NCBI GenBank assembly: GCA_020848275.1 | Contig: JADLAK010000104.1 | Span: 1-64,000 of the forward strand | Direction: 5' to 3' | Source: Planctomycetota bacterium | Lineage (GTDB): Bacteria > Planctomycetota > UBA8742 > UBA2392 | DNA length: 64,000 nucleotides | In this document: positions 38,242 to 46,627 of the stretch, piece after piece | How positions within the stretch are numbered: the first letter of the stretch is position 1 | Layout of the letters: every line of letters begins with the position of its first letter | The notes under the pieces: generated by a model | What the model was told of the DNA's origin: nothing | The model's input: only the letters and a program-made list of their open reading frames with translations | Database searches by the model: none | Translations under genes and position numbers: made by a program

Positions 38242-40555
38242 GGGACGCTCCCGGCTCCTTGAGCGACATCAGGTATTCCTCGCGCGCCTTGTTGCGGTAA
38301 ATGCCGCGCAGAAAGCCCACGGCCGCAAGCGCCAGCGGCACGCCGCCAATGCAAAGCAAAAACCACGTGACCTTGTCGCTGCTCTTCACGCCGCCGGCGA
38401 TGCGCGGCGGCGCGCCGGTCTTGGCGCGCAGGCTTACAAGCTCGTCGCCGTAGATGAACGCCTCGGCGAGGTTGCGATAGAAGGAGACGCTGGTGTTGAG
38501 CAGCGGCTGGATGTCCTTTTCGCGCCAGGTGGGGAAGTAGTCCGAATTCAGGCTCGCCGCGCAGCCGCAAACCACCAGCTTGCCGGGGCGGGTCTTGACG
38601 GCGGGCGCAGGTTGGCCGCCGACGTCGCTGTCGTTGTCGGGCGCGCCCTCGAACTTCGGGATGGTCTTGCCCTCCCAGTAACTAGGGAAGAGACCCGTGA
38701 GCAGCGAAGCCATCAACGGCGCGTGGTCGAGCTTATTGATGCGCTTGGCGACCTCGGGCGAATCAAAGCCGAGACCGCGATAGATCGAGGCGAAGCGTTC
38801 GGCCTCGGGCGCATAGTTGTAGACCTCGCCGCTGAGCCGGATGATGTCCTGGCGCTGAAGCTTCAACGCCTCGACGCGTTTGTCGTCGATCTTGACCTCG
38901 GACGCAAATGGCAGCGGCCAGCCCGACAGGCCGCGCGAAAACACGCTGGTGCGGTCAACGTCATCGGCGCCGACGTTGACGGCGACAGGCATCTCGACCG
39001 GCTGCTGCACCGCCCCGCGGCGGCTGTTCTGGAAAGTGTTGAGTCGATAGCCGGAGCGGTGCACGAGGAAGTTTTCGCCGAAACTCAGGCCCATGTGCTC
39101 GGCCCACTTCGTAAAGGCGTCGGAGCTTGCGTTGCGTTGCAGCGGGATGTCCTGGACGTCGGCGCGCATCACCTGGAAGCGCGCGCTCCAGCCTTGGTAC
39201 AGCAGCGCGACGTTGCCGCCCTGGTTGAGGTAACGGTCAACCTCATAAAGTTCGCGCTCGCTCAGGCTTTGCGGCTCGAACACGATCAGCAGCGCGAGGT
39301 CCGCCGGGATTTTTTCGCGGGCGCGCAAGTCGATTACCCGCGTGTCGTAGCCCAGGTTTACCCGGATGTGGTTGGCCAGCGGCGCATACGAACTTTGCGG
39401 CGGGCCGCCGCGCGGGTCGAAGTCCATGCTGTTAGCGGGAGTAATCAGGCCCAGCGTCGTGTTGGGTTTGAGCATATCCCAGAGGCGATCCTCGATCTTC
39501 TTCAGGCACGCCTCGGCGGTGGTCTCGCCCGAAAAATCCTGGATGTCGATCCAGCGCTCTTCGCCAAGCATGAAGCGCACGTAGGCGTAGTAGAAATTCG
39601 GTCCCTCGCGCTTGACCTTCGGCGGCGGTGTGCGCGGCGGCTCGCCTGGTTTGGGCGGTTCAGAGGGCGGCTTCGGATCCGGGGGTTCATTGGGATCGAC
39701 GGTGGGCTCGGTGGTGGGGGTAAAGTACGAGGGCATGCCGAATTCGTTGACGATTTTCTTGCCCCATTCGATTTTCTGCTTGCCGACTTTGACATTGCCA
39801 ATACCCATCGCCTCGAGCTGGTCGAGCGCATCAAACAGGGCTTTGCCGAGTTTGGGGTTGGCCCGGGGCATCTGTTCGCTGACCAGGCCGGCCACAAGCA
39901 ACGGCTGGGTGAGGGACTTCAGCATCTGCTTGAGTCCTGACTTCTGGACCTGCGAGCGCATGCGCATCAGCGCGAACATGATGTCGAACTCGAGCGTATC
40001 GACGCGGTTGGGCCGCGCGTCGTCTTCCTTGGCCACGAGGTTCATGATGCCGTTGATCGCCACTTCCTTGCCCGTTCCGTGGCGCACCAGAACGCTCGAG
40101 AAGAACTGCGAGGCGTCGGTGGCGACCGACGAATCGTCGCCGCCCGATGACTGGACGTCGGTGGTGGGGGTGATGTCGTACTTCTTGAGCTCCTCGAGCT
40201 TCGAGGCGAACTGCGCGCGTTCGATGCGTTCGACGGTATAGCTGAACTTGGGATTGCCCGCCGCGTCGCGGCCCGCCGCACCCGCGAGTTCCGAGAGCTT
40301 GTCGACCACGTCGCGCTCAAGGTTTACGCGCGCGGGCGGAAGCTCGGCGTTGACGTAATAAGTCACCTGGATGGGGTCGAGCAGCTTGTCGAAGATCTTG
40401 CGCGTTCCCTCCGACAGCGTGTAGCGGTGGTCCGCCGTCAAATCGACCCGGGCGCGGTACTCCATCGCCAAATAGTTCACGAGCACAAGCGTGCACGTCA
40501 CCAGTGCGGCGCACAGGTAGAAGAACAGCGTGTAATTGCGGCTGCGATTAACCAT
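38234..40555 (-). CDS. GldG-like ABC-transporter auxiliary protein
   Basis: The 773-residue protein has an N-terminal membrane helix (LFFYLCAALVTCTLVLVNYLAM) and ends with another (WFLLCIGGVPLALAAVGFLRGIY). The start RVDLTADHRYTLSEGTRKIFDKL matches the GldG/ABC_transp_aux family (usual form DLT..K.ysLS..T..il..L). The centre has LALLIVFEPQSLSERELYEVDRYLNQGGNVALL, read in pieces, the glutamine-amidotransferase-like family core. An insert rich in Pro/Glu lies near residues 295-325. It should work with the adjacent GldF-like permease and GldA-like ATPase. It overlaps its upstream neighbour by one base. Confidence 0.9.
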   Translation of the reverse strand: MVNRSRNYTLFFYLCAALVTCTLVLVNYLAMEYRARVDLTADHRYTLSEGTRKIFDKLLDPIQVTYYVNAELPPARVNLERDVVDKLSELAGAAGRDAAGNPKFSYTVERIERAQFASKLEELKKYDITPTTDVQSSGGDDSSVATDASQFFSSVLVRHGTGKEVAINGIMNLVAKEDDARPNRVDTLEFDIMFALMRMRSQVQKSGLKQMLKSLTQPLLVAGLVSEQMPRANPKLGKALFDALDQLEAMGIGNVKVGKQKIEWGKKIVNEFGMPSYFTPTTEPTVDPNEPPDPKPPSEPPKPGEPPRTPPPKVKREGPNFYYAYVRFMLGEERWIDIQDFSGETTAEACLKKIEDRLWDMLKPNTTLGLITPANSMDFDPRGGPPQSSYAPLANHIRVNLGYDTRVIDLRAREKIPADLALLIVFEPQSLSERELYEVDRYLNQGGNVALLYQGWSARFQVMRADVQDIPLQRNASSDAFTKWAEHMGLSFGENFLVHRSGYRLNTFQNSRRGAVQQPVEMPVAVNVGADDVDRTSVFSRGLSGWPLPFASEVKIDDKRVEALKLQRQDIIRLSGEVYNYAPEAERFASIYRGLGFDSPEVAKRINKLDHAPLMASLLTGLFPSYWEGKTIPKFEGAPDNDSDVGGQPAPAVKTRPGKLVVCGCAASLNSDYFPTWREKDIQPLLNTSVSFYRNLAEAFIYGDELVSLRAKTGAPPRIAGGVKSSDKVTWFLLCIGGVPLALAAVGFLRGIYRNKAREEYLMSLKEPGASHE

Positions 40556-41487
40556 CAGCTATAACGCCTCGATTCCAGCGACATCACATTCAACGTCACG
40601 AACAACACCACATACGACGCAAAGAAAATCAGGCTGTTGGTCGTAAGCACGCCACGGCCGATCTCTTTGAAATGTTCCAGCACGCTGATTTGCCCCAGCG
40701 CCGCGATTACCGTCTCGCCGCTCACTTTGGCCTTCTCGGCCAGTTGTTTGGGGTCGGGCTGCGCCATCAGGTACACGCCGCCGTTGACTACCACCGCAAG
40801 CACGCTGACCGCCGCACCCAAAATGCGGTCGCGGCCGACCGCCGCCGCAAGCAAGCCCAGCATGAACACCGGGATCGTCACGAGGTGCGTCAGCGCGGCG
40901 TCAGGGTTGGTGCGGGCAAGATCGCCCAGCAGGCCGCGCAGCTCGCCCACGCCGACGATGCCCAGGCACATCAGCAGCGCCACAAAAAACGCCAGCGCCT
41001 GGTTGTCCGTCAGGCCCGAAACAAACATCCCCACAGCGATAAAACCCGCGCCAAGCACGAAACAGGCGACGTAGCCGCCGACCACCGGGCCCCAGTCGGG
41101 TTTGCCCCATTGCGCCAGCATGATCGGGTACACGCAGGTAGCGGCGAGCATGAACAGCAAGAACGTCAGCGCCGCGCCGTACTTGCCCAGCGCGACCTTC
41201 CATGTCGGGATCGGCAGCGTCATGAGCATTTCAAATGTCGCCTGGCGGCGATCCTCGGCCCACAGGCGCATGGCAACCGCGGGCAGCACGACAGCCGCAA
41301 CCCACGGGAAGACGCCAAAGAAGGTGCGCATGGAAAGTTCGCCGCGCTTGAACCAGTCGCCGCCGCCGCCAAGGGGGTCGAGCATCAGGCTAAGCAGCAT
41401 CATCACGACGACAAACGCGCCGGTGATGCCAAAGCCCACCAACGTGCCGAAGAACGCCTGCAATTCGCGCCGGTAGATCGCCAGCAT
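40555..41487 (-). CDS. ABC-2 permease, GldF-like
   Basis: The 310-residue polytopic protein begins IYRRELQAFFGTLVGFGITGAF, the ABC-2 permease entry helix. The marker MRLWAEDRRQATFEMLMTLPI and WKVALGKYGAAL match the GldF/ABC-2 subfamily. Six or more hydrophobic helices follow. It shares one base with both neighbours (ATG/TGA overlap), so the ATPase, permease and auxiliary protein are translationally coupled. Confidence 0.92.
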   Translation of the reverse strand: MLAIYRRELQAFFGTLVGFGITGAFVVVMMLLSLMLDPLGGGGDWFKRGELSMRTFFGVFPWVAAVVLPAVAMRLWAEDRRQATFEMLMTLPIPTWKVALGKYGAALTFLLFMLAATCVYPIMLAQWGKPDWGPVVGGYVACFVLGAGFIAVGMFVSGLTDNQALAFFVALLMCLGIVGVGELRGLLGDLARTNPDAALTHLVTIPVFMLGLLAAAVGRDRILGAAVSVLAVVVNGGVYLMAQPDPKQLAEKAKVSGETVIAALGQISVLEHFKEIGRGVLTTNSLIFFASYVVLFVTLNVMSLESRRYS

Positions 41488-42653
41488 CAGGGCTTCTCCC
41501 CGTCGTCTTCAGGCAGAGCTTCGCTGATGGGCCCCGCGCTAATGGCCGTTTCCGTCGGAGGCTTGTCGTCGAAGTGGTCGTGGTGCTCGTCGTGGTGGTG
41601 CACCATGCGCGTGCCCGCGCTGGTGGCTTTGAGGCTGGGGTCTTCCTCCGGCGCCGCGGCGCGAACTTCCGGCGCGGCGGTTTTCTTGCCGTCATTGAGC
41701 AACCGTAAAAAGACGTCCTCAAGCGTCATGGTCTGGGGCGACAACTCCGCGAGTTTCAACCCGGAGGCGATCACTGCCTGTGCGATGTTTTCGCAGGCGT
41801 CGTGAACGGCCTTATTGCCGCCCCTGACGCTGACTTCGTAGCGGCTGTAGCCCTCGGGCGCGGCGACGGCGCTCACGGAGGTCACGTGGTCTAGGTCCGA
41901 CAGCGATGGCACTAGCATATCGGAGCGCCCGCGCACCATAAGCTTGATCGAGAGGTTGTCGCTGACGCGCGCGGCGAGTTCGTCGGGCCTGCCGTCGGCG
42001 ACTTTGCGACCGTTGTTGACGATCACGAGGCGGCCCGCGACCGATGCCGCTTCCTGCAGGATGTGCGTCGAGAAAATCAGCGCCTTGCCCGCGTCGCGCA
42101 AGTCGGTGATGAGCTTGCGGATGCCGATGATCTGGTTGGGGTCCAGCCCCGAGGTCGGTTCGTCGAGGATCAGCGCCGGCGGGTCGTGGATCAACGCCTG
42201 CGCGATGCCGACGCGCTGGCGATAACCCTTGGAAAGCTCGTTGACCAGGTTCTTGAACTTCGGCGTCAGTGCGGTGTCGGAGACAACCTTGTCGACGCGC
42301 TTCTTGAGCTCCGCGCCGCCAAGGCCGCGGGCCCGCCCCGCGAACTTGAGGTATTCCTCGACCGTCATTTCGCCGTACAGCGGCGGCGTTTCGGGCAGAT
42401 AGCCAAGGCGCTTGCGCACTTCCTGCGGCTGTGCGTGGACGTCAAAGCCGTCGACAACGGCGGTGCCTTCGCTGGCGCTGATGTAGGTCGTCAGCACCTT
42501 CATCGTGGTCGACTTGCCGGCGCCGTTGGGGCCAAGGAAGCCGAGCACCTCGCCGCGCTCCACGCGGAAGCTGACGTCATTCAAGGCCTGAAACGTGCCG
42601 TAGAATTTGGTGATGCCCTTGGCTTCGATCATTACGTCAGTCCGGCCGCTCAA
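41487..42653 (-). CDS. ABC transporter ATP-binding protein, GldA-like, with His-rich tail
   Basis: The 388-residue ATPase has Walker A GPNGAGKST, signature LSKGYRQRVGIAQAL and Walker B ALILDEPTSGLDPNQI. After the NBD a DUF4162-like regulatory region is present (LSIKLMVRGRSDML onward), then a C-terminal tail with a histidine/aspartate cluster (MVHHHDEHHDHFDD). Such a tail could bind metal, but this is inference. The start could be the ATG at 42653 or at 42632 (MIEAKGITKFYG), the latter nearer to the usual family start. Confidence 0.92.
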   Translation of the reverse strand: MSGRTDVMIEAKGITKFYGTFQALNDVSFRVERGEVLGFLGPNGAGKSTTMKVLTTYISASEGTAVVDGFDVHAQPQEVRKRLGYLPETPPLYGEMTVEEYLKFAGRARGLGGAELKKRVDKVVSDTALTPKFKNLVNELSKGYRQRVGIAQALIHDPPALILDEPTSGLDPNQIIGIRKLITDLRDAGKALIFSTHILQEAASVAGRLVIVNNGRKVADGRPDELAARVSDNLSIKLMVRGRSDMLVPSLSDLDHVTSVSAVAAPEGYSRYEVSVRGGNKAVHDACENIAQAVIASGLKLAELSPQTMTLEDVFLRLLNDGKKTAAPEVRAAAPEEDPSLKATSAGTRMVHHHDEHHDHFDDKPPTETAISAGPISEALPEDDGEKP

Positions 42654-42742
42654 CGGGGTAATCTCTATACGTCCAATGCGCGCGTTTCGTGACGGCGAAA
42701 TGTAATTGCCGCAACGTCCAAAGGCAACAACTCCAGCTACCT

Positions 42743-43645
42743 TTACCCGGTAATGTCGCGGCGTGGCGGGTTTTTGGCCAGCGCCTCCGCCTGTTTCACG
42801 ATCTCCGCGGCGACGTTGACTCCCGTGTAGCGCTCGATGCCCTCGAGCCCGGGGCTGGAATTGACCTCCAGCAGCATCGGGCCGTCGTTGGTTTCAAGCA
42901 GGTCGACGCCCGCGACGTACAAGCCCATTTTCTCGGCGGCCTGTACGGCCAGCGCTTTGAAGTCCTTGGGGAGGTCGAGGCGTTCGCCGCGCCCCCCGCG
43001 GTGGATGTTGGCGCGGAACTCGCCCTTCTTGGACACCCGGCGCATCGCGGCGACCACCTTCTTGCCGACGACAAAGGCGCGGATGTCCTTGCCCGCGGCT
43101 TCCTTGATGAACTTCTGCATCACGAAGTTCTGGCCCAGGCCCCACATCGTCTCGCTGATCGCCCGGATACTTTCGAGGCTTTCCATCAACATCACGCCGA
43201 CGCCTTGCGTGCCGCGCACGGGCTTGATAATCACCGGGGGGCCGCCGAGTTGAGCCAGCATGGCCTCAATGCCGATGGGGTCGCGCAGGGCGACCGTCGC
43301 CGGGGTAGGCATGTTCAGGCTGGCCATGAATTGCGCCGCACGCAGCTTGTCGCGCGAGAGCGCAATGGCGCGCCGGCTGTTCATTACCGGCACTTTCATT
43401 AATTCGAAGTGTTTGACCACGGCCAGGCCGTAATCAGTGATACTGGCTCCGATGCGCGGCAAAACAACATCGGGTTGTGGCAGTTCTTCGCCGTGATTGA
43501 GGATCCCGAACGTGTCGTGGTTCATGTACAGCGAGCACGCCAGTGTGTTCACCACCGTGACTTCATGGCCGCGCTCTTTGGCGGCCTCGATCAAACGGCG
43601 TGTGGAAAAGATGAACCGGCTGCGACTGAGAATGACAATATGCAT
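42743..43645 (-). CDS. rimK: RimK-family alpha-L-glutamate ligase (ATP-grasp)
   Basis: The 300-residue protein is the usual RimK length. It begins MHIVILSRSRFIFSTRRLIEA and has VLPRIGASITDYGLAVV, the ATP-grasp core VIIKPVRGTQGVGVML, FIKEAAGKDIRAFVVG and the metal-binding end LLEVNSSPGLEGIE. RimK adds glutamate to the C-terminus of ribosomal protein S6; relatives add glutamate to cofactors or make amino-acid carrier products. Divergent from the three-paralogue block with 87 bases between starts, so a functional link is possible but unproven. Confidence 0.93.
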   Translation of the reverse strand: MHIVILSRSRFIFSTRRLIEAAKERGHEVTVVNTLACSLYMNHDTFGILNHGEELPQPDVVLPRIGASITDYGLAVVKHFELMKVPVMNSRRAIALSRDKLRAAQFMASLNMPTPATVALRDPIGIEAMLAQLGGPPVIIKPVRGTQGVGVMLMESLESIRAISETMWGLGQNFVMQKFIKEAAGKDIRAFVVGKKVVAAMRRVSKKGEFRANIHRGGRGERLDLPKDFKALAVQAAEKMGLYVAGVDLLETNDGPMLLEVNSSPGLEGIERYTGVNVAAEIVKQAEALAKNPPRRDITG

Positions 43646-43732
43646 GGCTTTGAGGGATTGCCCGTTTTGTGGAATAGTCGCCGCACGCTAGGACTTCGGG
43701 CCAAGGACTGCAAGCGTGGGGGTGTGGTGGCT

Positions 43733-46627
43733 ATGCTGGACGACATGCGCAAACTAATCCTGCCGGCAGGAGCGCTCCTGCTGTTGATCGGGGCCGTCCT
43801 GGCGCTTGCTCCGCGCCCGGCGCAATCTCAGCCCTCCACGCCTGAGCCACGCAGGCTCAATCATCCGCGCGGCGGGCAGCTTGTGCTGCGCGTCATTGAC
43901 GACGACAGCGGCAAGGCGCTGGCCAATACTTCCTGCACAATGTGGCCGGTCAGGCTCGTCTACCACGCCGCGTTTGCCGGTTTGCCGCCCGCCGCAAAGA
44001 TCAACAGCGACCTCGGCAACGTTGAATTCGAGGAAAGCCGCGACGAACACGAAACGACGGACAATTCCGGCCTGATCGTTACTCGGCGCTTCCTCGACGA
44101 TCCTCAAATCTTGCTGATGACCGAGCGGCCGCGCACGACGGTTTATCCGGTGCCCGAGGGGTACGAGCCCGTCACGAGTCCCTCGCTCATCTTCAGGGGC
44201 ATCCTCGATGCCTGGATCAAGCCCACCTGGTCGCCGATCGACGTGCGGGTGCGCCGTATGCGCCCGCTCGAACTCAAGCTCACGGACAATCTCGATGTTG
44301 TCTCCGGCGCAAAGGTCGGCGCCGTGCTGGTGATACCCCGCCGGGGAGCGGCCGACGGCCTTGGCGACCCGACGCCGGCCCAGCGCGAAGAGCGGCGCTG
44401 GGGATTCTCGGAGTTGGCGCTCGAGTATGTGATGGATGAAGAGGACATGGAGTGGCAGATGCAGTCGCTTAAGGACTACCGCTTCGCGCGGCGCGCGAAG
44501 GTAAAAGCCAGCCCCCCGGCCTCGGCCGAAGATGACCCCGAGGACCTGCGGGCGACGATCGGCGACTTCCTCGAAGAAGATGGCGCGACCCACCGGGCGG
44601 TTGCAGTCAACGCCGGGGCCTACCGGTTCTCGGCGCTGCCGACAGGGGAATATGCGATATTCGCCTACGCGCCGGGCCATGATGTGGCGGTGCTGCGCAC
44701 GCCGCATCCGGGCGGAGGCCCGCTTGAACTCGTGCTGGCGCAGGAAGATGTCGGCGCGATGGTGCACGTGACGTTGCACCGCGCGGGCGACGAATACCCC
44801 AACGACGAGGTCAACCTGCGGGTCAGCCAATCGAGCCCCAACGTCGATGAACAGACGGACGATGGCCCGTTCGTTGCCTGGGTTGCCCACCATGGCGGCC
44901 TTGCGACGTCGACTTTCGAATTCGGGCCGCTTCCCGCCGGAGGTTGGAGGATTTCAATCAGCCGCGAGGACCCGGAAGGCCCGGTGTACCCCGGCCCCTG
45001 TTACGTTGAGCTGCACGACGGCCAGACGGCGCAGCTCGATTTTTATACCGGACAAGGGGCGCTCGCGCAGTTCCGGGCGCAGGCCAGATTTGGCGATCAA
45101 TTGCTTGAGGAGTTTCCCGTGCTGGTGCGCCGCGAGGGCGAGCTGCACGTGGATGAGATCACGTTTTCCTCCAGCGATCGCGAAGGAGTGATGTTGGCGC
45201 CCGGCGAATACATCATGGTCAGCGGGTTCCTGCCGCCGCGGCGCGTGTTGTTGCGCGCGGGCGAAAATCGCGTCGAGGAATTCGAGTTGCCCTCGCGCCA
45301 CGTGAGTTTTTCGATTTCCGACGAGCTGCGCGAATTGCTGTTGCTCGGCGTCGAAACCGTCACGGAGCGCCCCGACCCCGGCGACCCCTCGACCTGGTTC
45401 GAGCGCAAGCCCTACATCAAGCTGATGCTGTCGCTGCCGGAGGAGAACACGGTTACGCGGTACGTTGCCGATACGCCCGAATTCGCCCTCATGGCCGACG
45501 GCCACCTCGGCGCGCTTGGCGACGGCGCGGAGATCCCGGCCGAGGGCGCAGCTTTTGACCTGATGGCGGGCGTCTATGACTGGCGGCTGCTGGCCGCCGA
45601 GCAGGAAATCGGCGGGTCCATCGACCTGCGCGGCAGCGGCGACAAGGCCGTGCGCTTCGGCCTCGATAGCCTGCCGGGGCTTGCCGTGGGCAAAGTGATG
45701 TTCAGCGGCCTCACCGAGGAAGAGTTTGACGAAGCGGAATATTTCATTGAGGAAGCCGAGTTGCGCGGCAGACAGGTCCTGGGCGTGGACAGCGAAGATA
45801 CCCCGGGCGCGTTTGGCCCCGGCGGACAAAGCTACGAGGTGAAGAGCGGGAACAAGACGGTCTATGTCTTTGGCCCGCCCGGCGCATACACGGTGGTGCT
45901 GGATGCGCCGCGCATGGCCCATCGTTGTTTCATGGTGCCGGGCAGCCTCGACATCGGCCCGGAACTTATCTCCGAGCAAGGCAGCATCCGGCTGATTGCC
46001 GACAGTGACGGGAAGTGGTTTGTCGGGCCCGAGCCCAAACGCGGCGCATGGACCGCCGACGCATGTTGCATCAACGCCGGCGGTGACGCCGTGCAGCTCG
46101 ATGCCGTCTACGGGCCCGACCCCGCCGAATACACGACGCTTCCGCAGGGCGAATATCTGCTCCTGATCCGGCGTGAACGCTGCTGGGACCATCCGGCCCT
46201 TGGCGGCTTGATCATCGACATGCACGAAGCCGAGCCGGAGGTCGCCACCGTGCGTGTGCGCGTTGGCGTGCACCCCATCGACATCACTGTGAACCAGCTC
46301 GATTTCCAGCCCGTGGGCACGCTGGTGATCAAGGCCACGCGCGCCTGCCCGGCGCCGACGCTGCGCGATTTTTGGTGGGCGATGCCCGACGGCGGACGCA
46401 TGAAAGTTGAGGCGCTTGATTTCAAGACCGCGGACGCGCCGCTGGCGGCCTACCCGCAGCTTGTGCCGATCACGACAAAGCCCGTTCCCTACGCGCTGAC
46501 GGAAGAACTTTTGCTGCCGCCGGGCCGCTACAAGATTACGCCCTGGCCAGGCGCGCCCGAAAGCGCCTGCCGCACCATCGACCTTAAGCCGGGCAAACGC
46601 GAAGAAGTCGTCTTCGAGGGCCGCTGA
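43733..46627 (+). CDS. Exported seven-module beta-repeat protein, paralogue 1 of 3
   Basis: The 964-residue protein starts with a signal peptide or anchor (LILPAGALLLLIGAVLALAP). I recognise no full-length family. The first domain has GGQLVLRVIDDDSGKAL. Seven segments end in an LPxGxY-like turn typical of prealbumin-like/carboxypeptidase-regulatory beta-sandwiches: LPTGEYAIF, LPAGGWRIS, LAPGEYIMV, LMAGVYDWRL, GPPGAYTVV, LPQGEYLLL and LPPGRYKITPWP. IDLRG (45620) and RACPAP with a downstream WW also recur in the two next genes. The ATG at 43733 is chosen; 43745 is also possible. The TGA overlaps the next ATG. Confidence 0.75.
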   Translation: MLDDMRKLILPAGALLLLIGAVLALAPRPAQSQPSTPEPRRLNHPRGGQLVLRVIDDDSGKALANTSCTMWPVRLVYHAAFAGLPPAAKINSDLGNVEFEESRDEHETTDNSGLIVTRRFLDDPQILLMTERPRTTVYPVPEGYEPVTSPSLIFRGILDAWIKPTWSPIDVRVRRMRPLELKLTDNLDVVSGAKVGAVLVIPRRGAADGLGDPTPAQREERRWGFSELALEYVMDEEDMEWQMQSLKDYRFARRAKVKASPPASAEDDPEDLRATIGDFLEEDGATHRAVAVNAGAYRFSALPTGEYAIFAYAPGHDVAVLRTPHPGGGPLELVLAQEDVGAMVHVTLHRAGDEYPNDEVNLRVSQSSPNVDEQTDDGPFVAWVAHHGGLATSTFEFGPLPAGGWRISISREDPEGPVYPGPCYVELHDGQTAQLDFYTGQGALAQFRAQARFGDQLLEEFPVLVRREGELHVDEITFSSSDREGVMLAPGEYIMVSGFLPPRRVLLRAGENRVEEFELPSRHVSFSISDELRELLLLGVETVTERPDPGDPSTWFERKPYIKLMLSLPEENTVTRYVADTPEFALMADGHLGALGDGAEIPAEGAAFDLMAGVYDWRLLAAEQEIGGSIDLRGSGDKAVRFGLDSLPGLAVGKVMFSGLTEEEFDEAEYFIEEAELRGRQVLGVDSEDTPGAFGPGGQSYEVKSGNKTVYVFGPPGAYTVVLDAPRMAHRCFMVPGSLDIGPELISEQGSIRLIADSDGKWFVGPEPKRGAWTADACCINAGGDAVQLDAVYGPDPAEYTTLPQGEYLLLIRRERCWDHPALGGLIIDMHEAEPEVATVRVRVGVHPIDITVNQLDFQPVGTLVIKATRACPAPTLRDFWWAMPDGGRMKVEALDFKTADAPLAAYPQLVPITTKPVPYALTEELLLPPGRYKITPWPGAPESACRTIDLKPGKREEVVFEGR

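Noticed and set aside
37850-39940. A 696-codon plus-strand open frame across the DUF4340 and GldG-like genes
   Set aside because: It spans the junction of two real minus-strand genes, has shadow-type composition and no recognisable motif.
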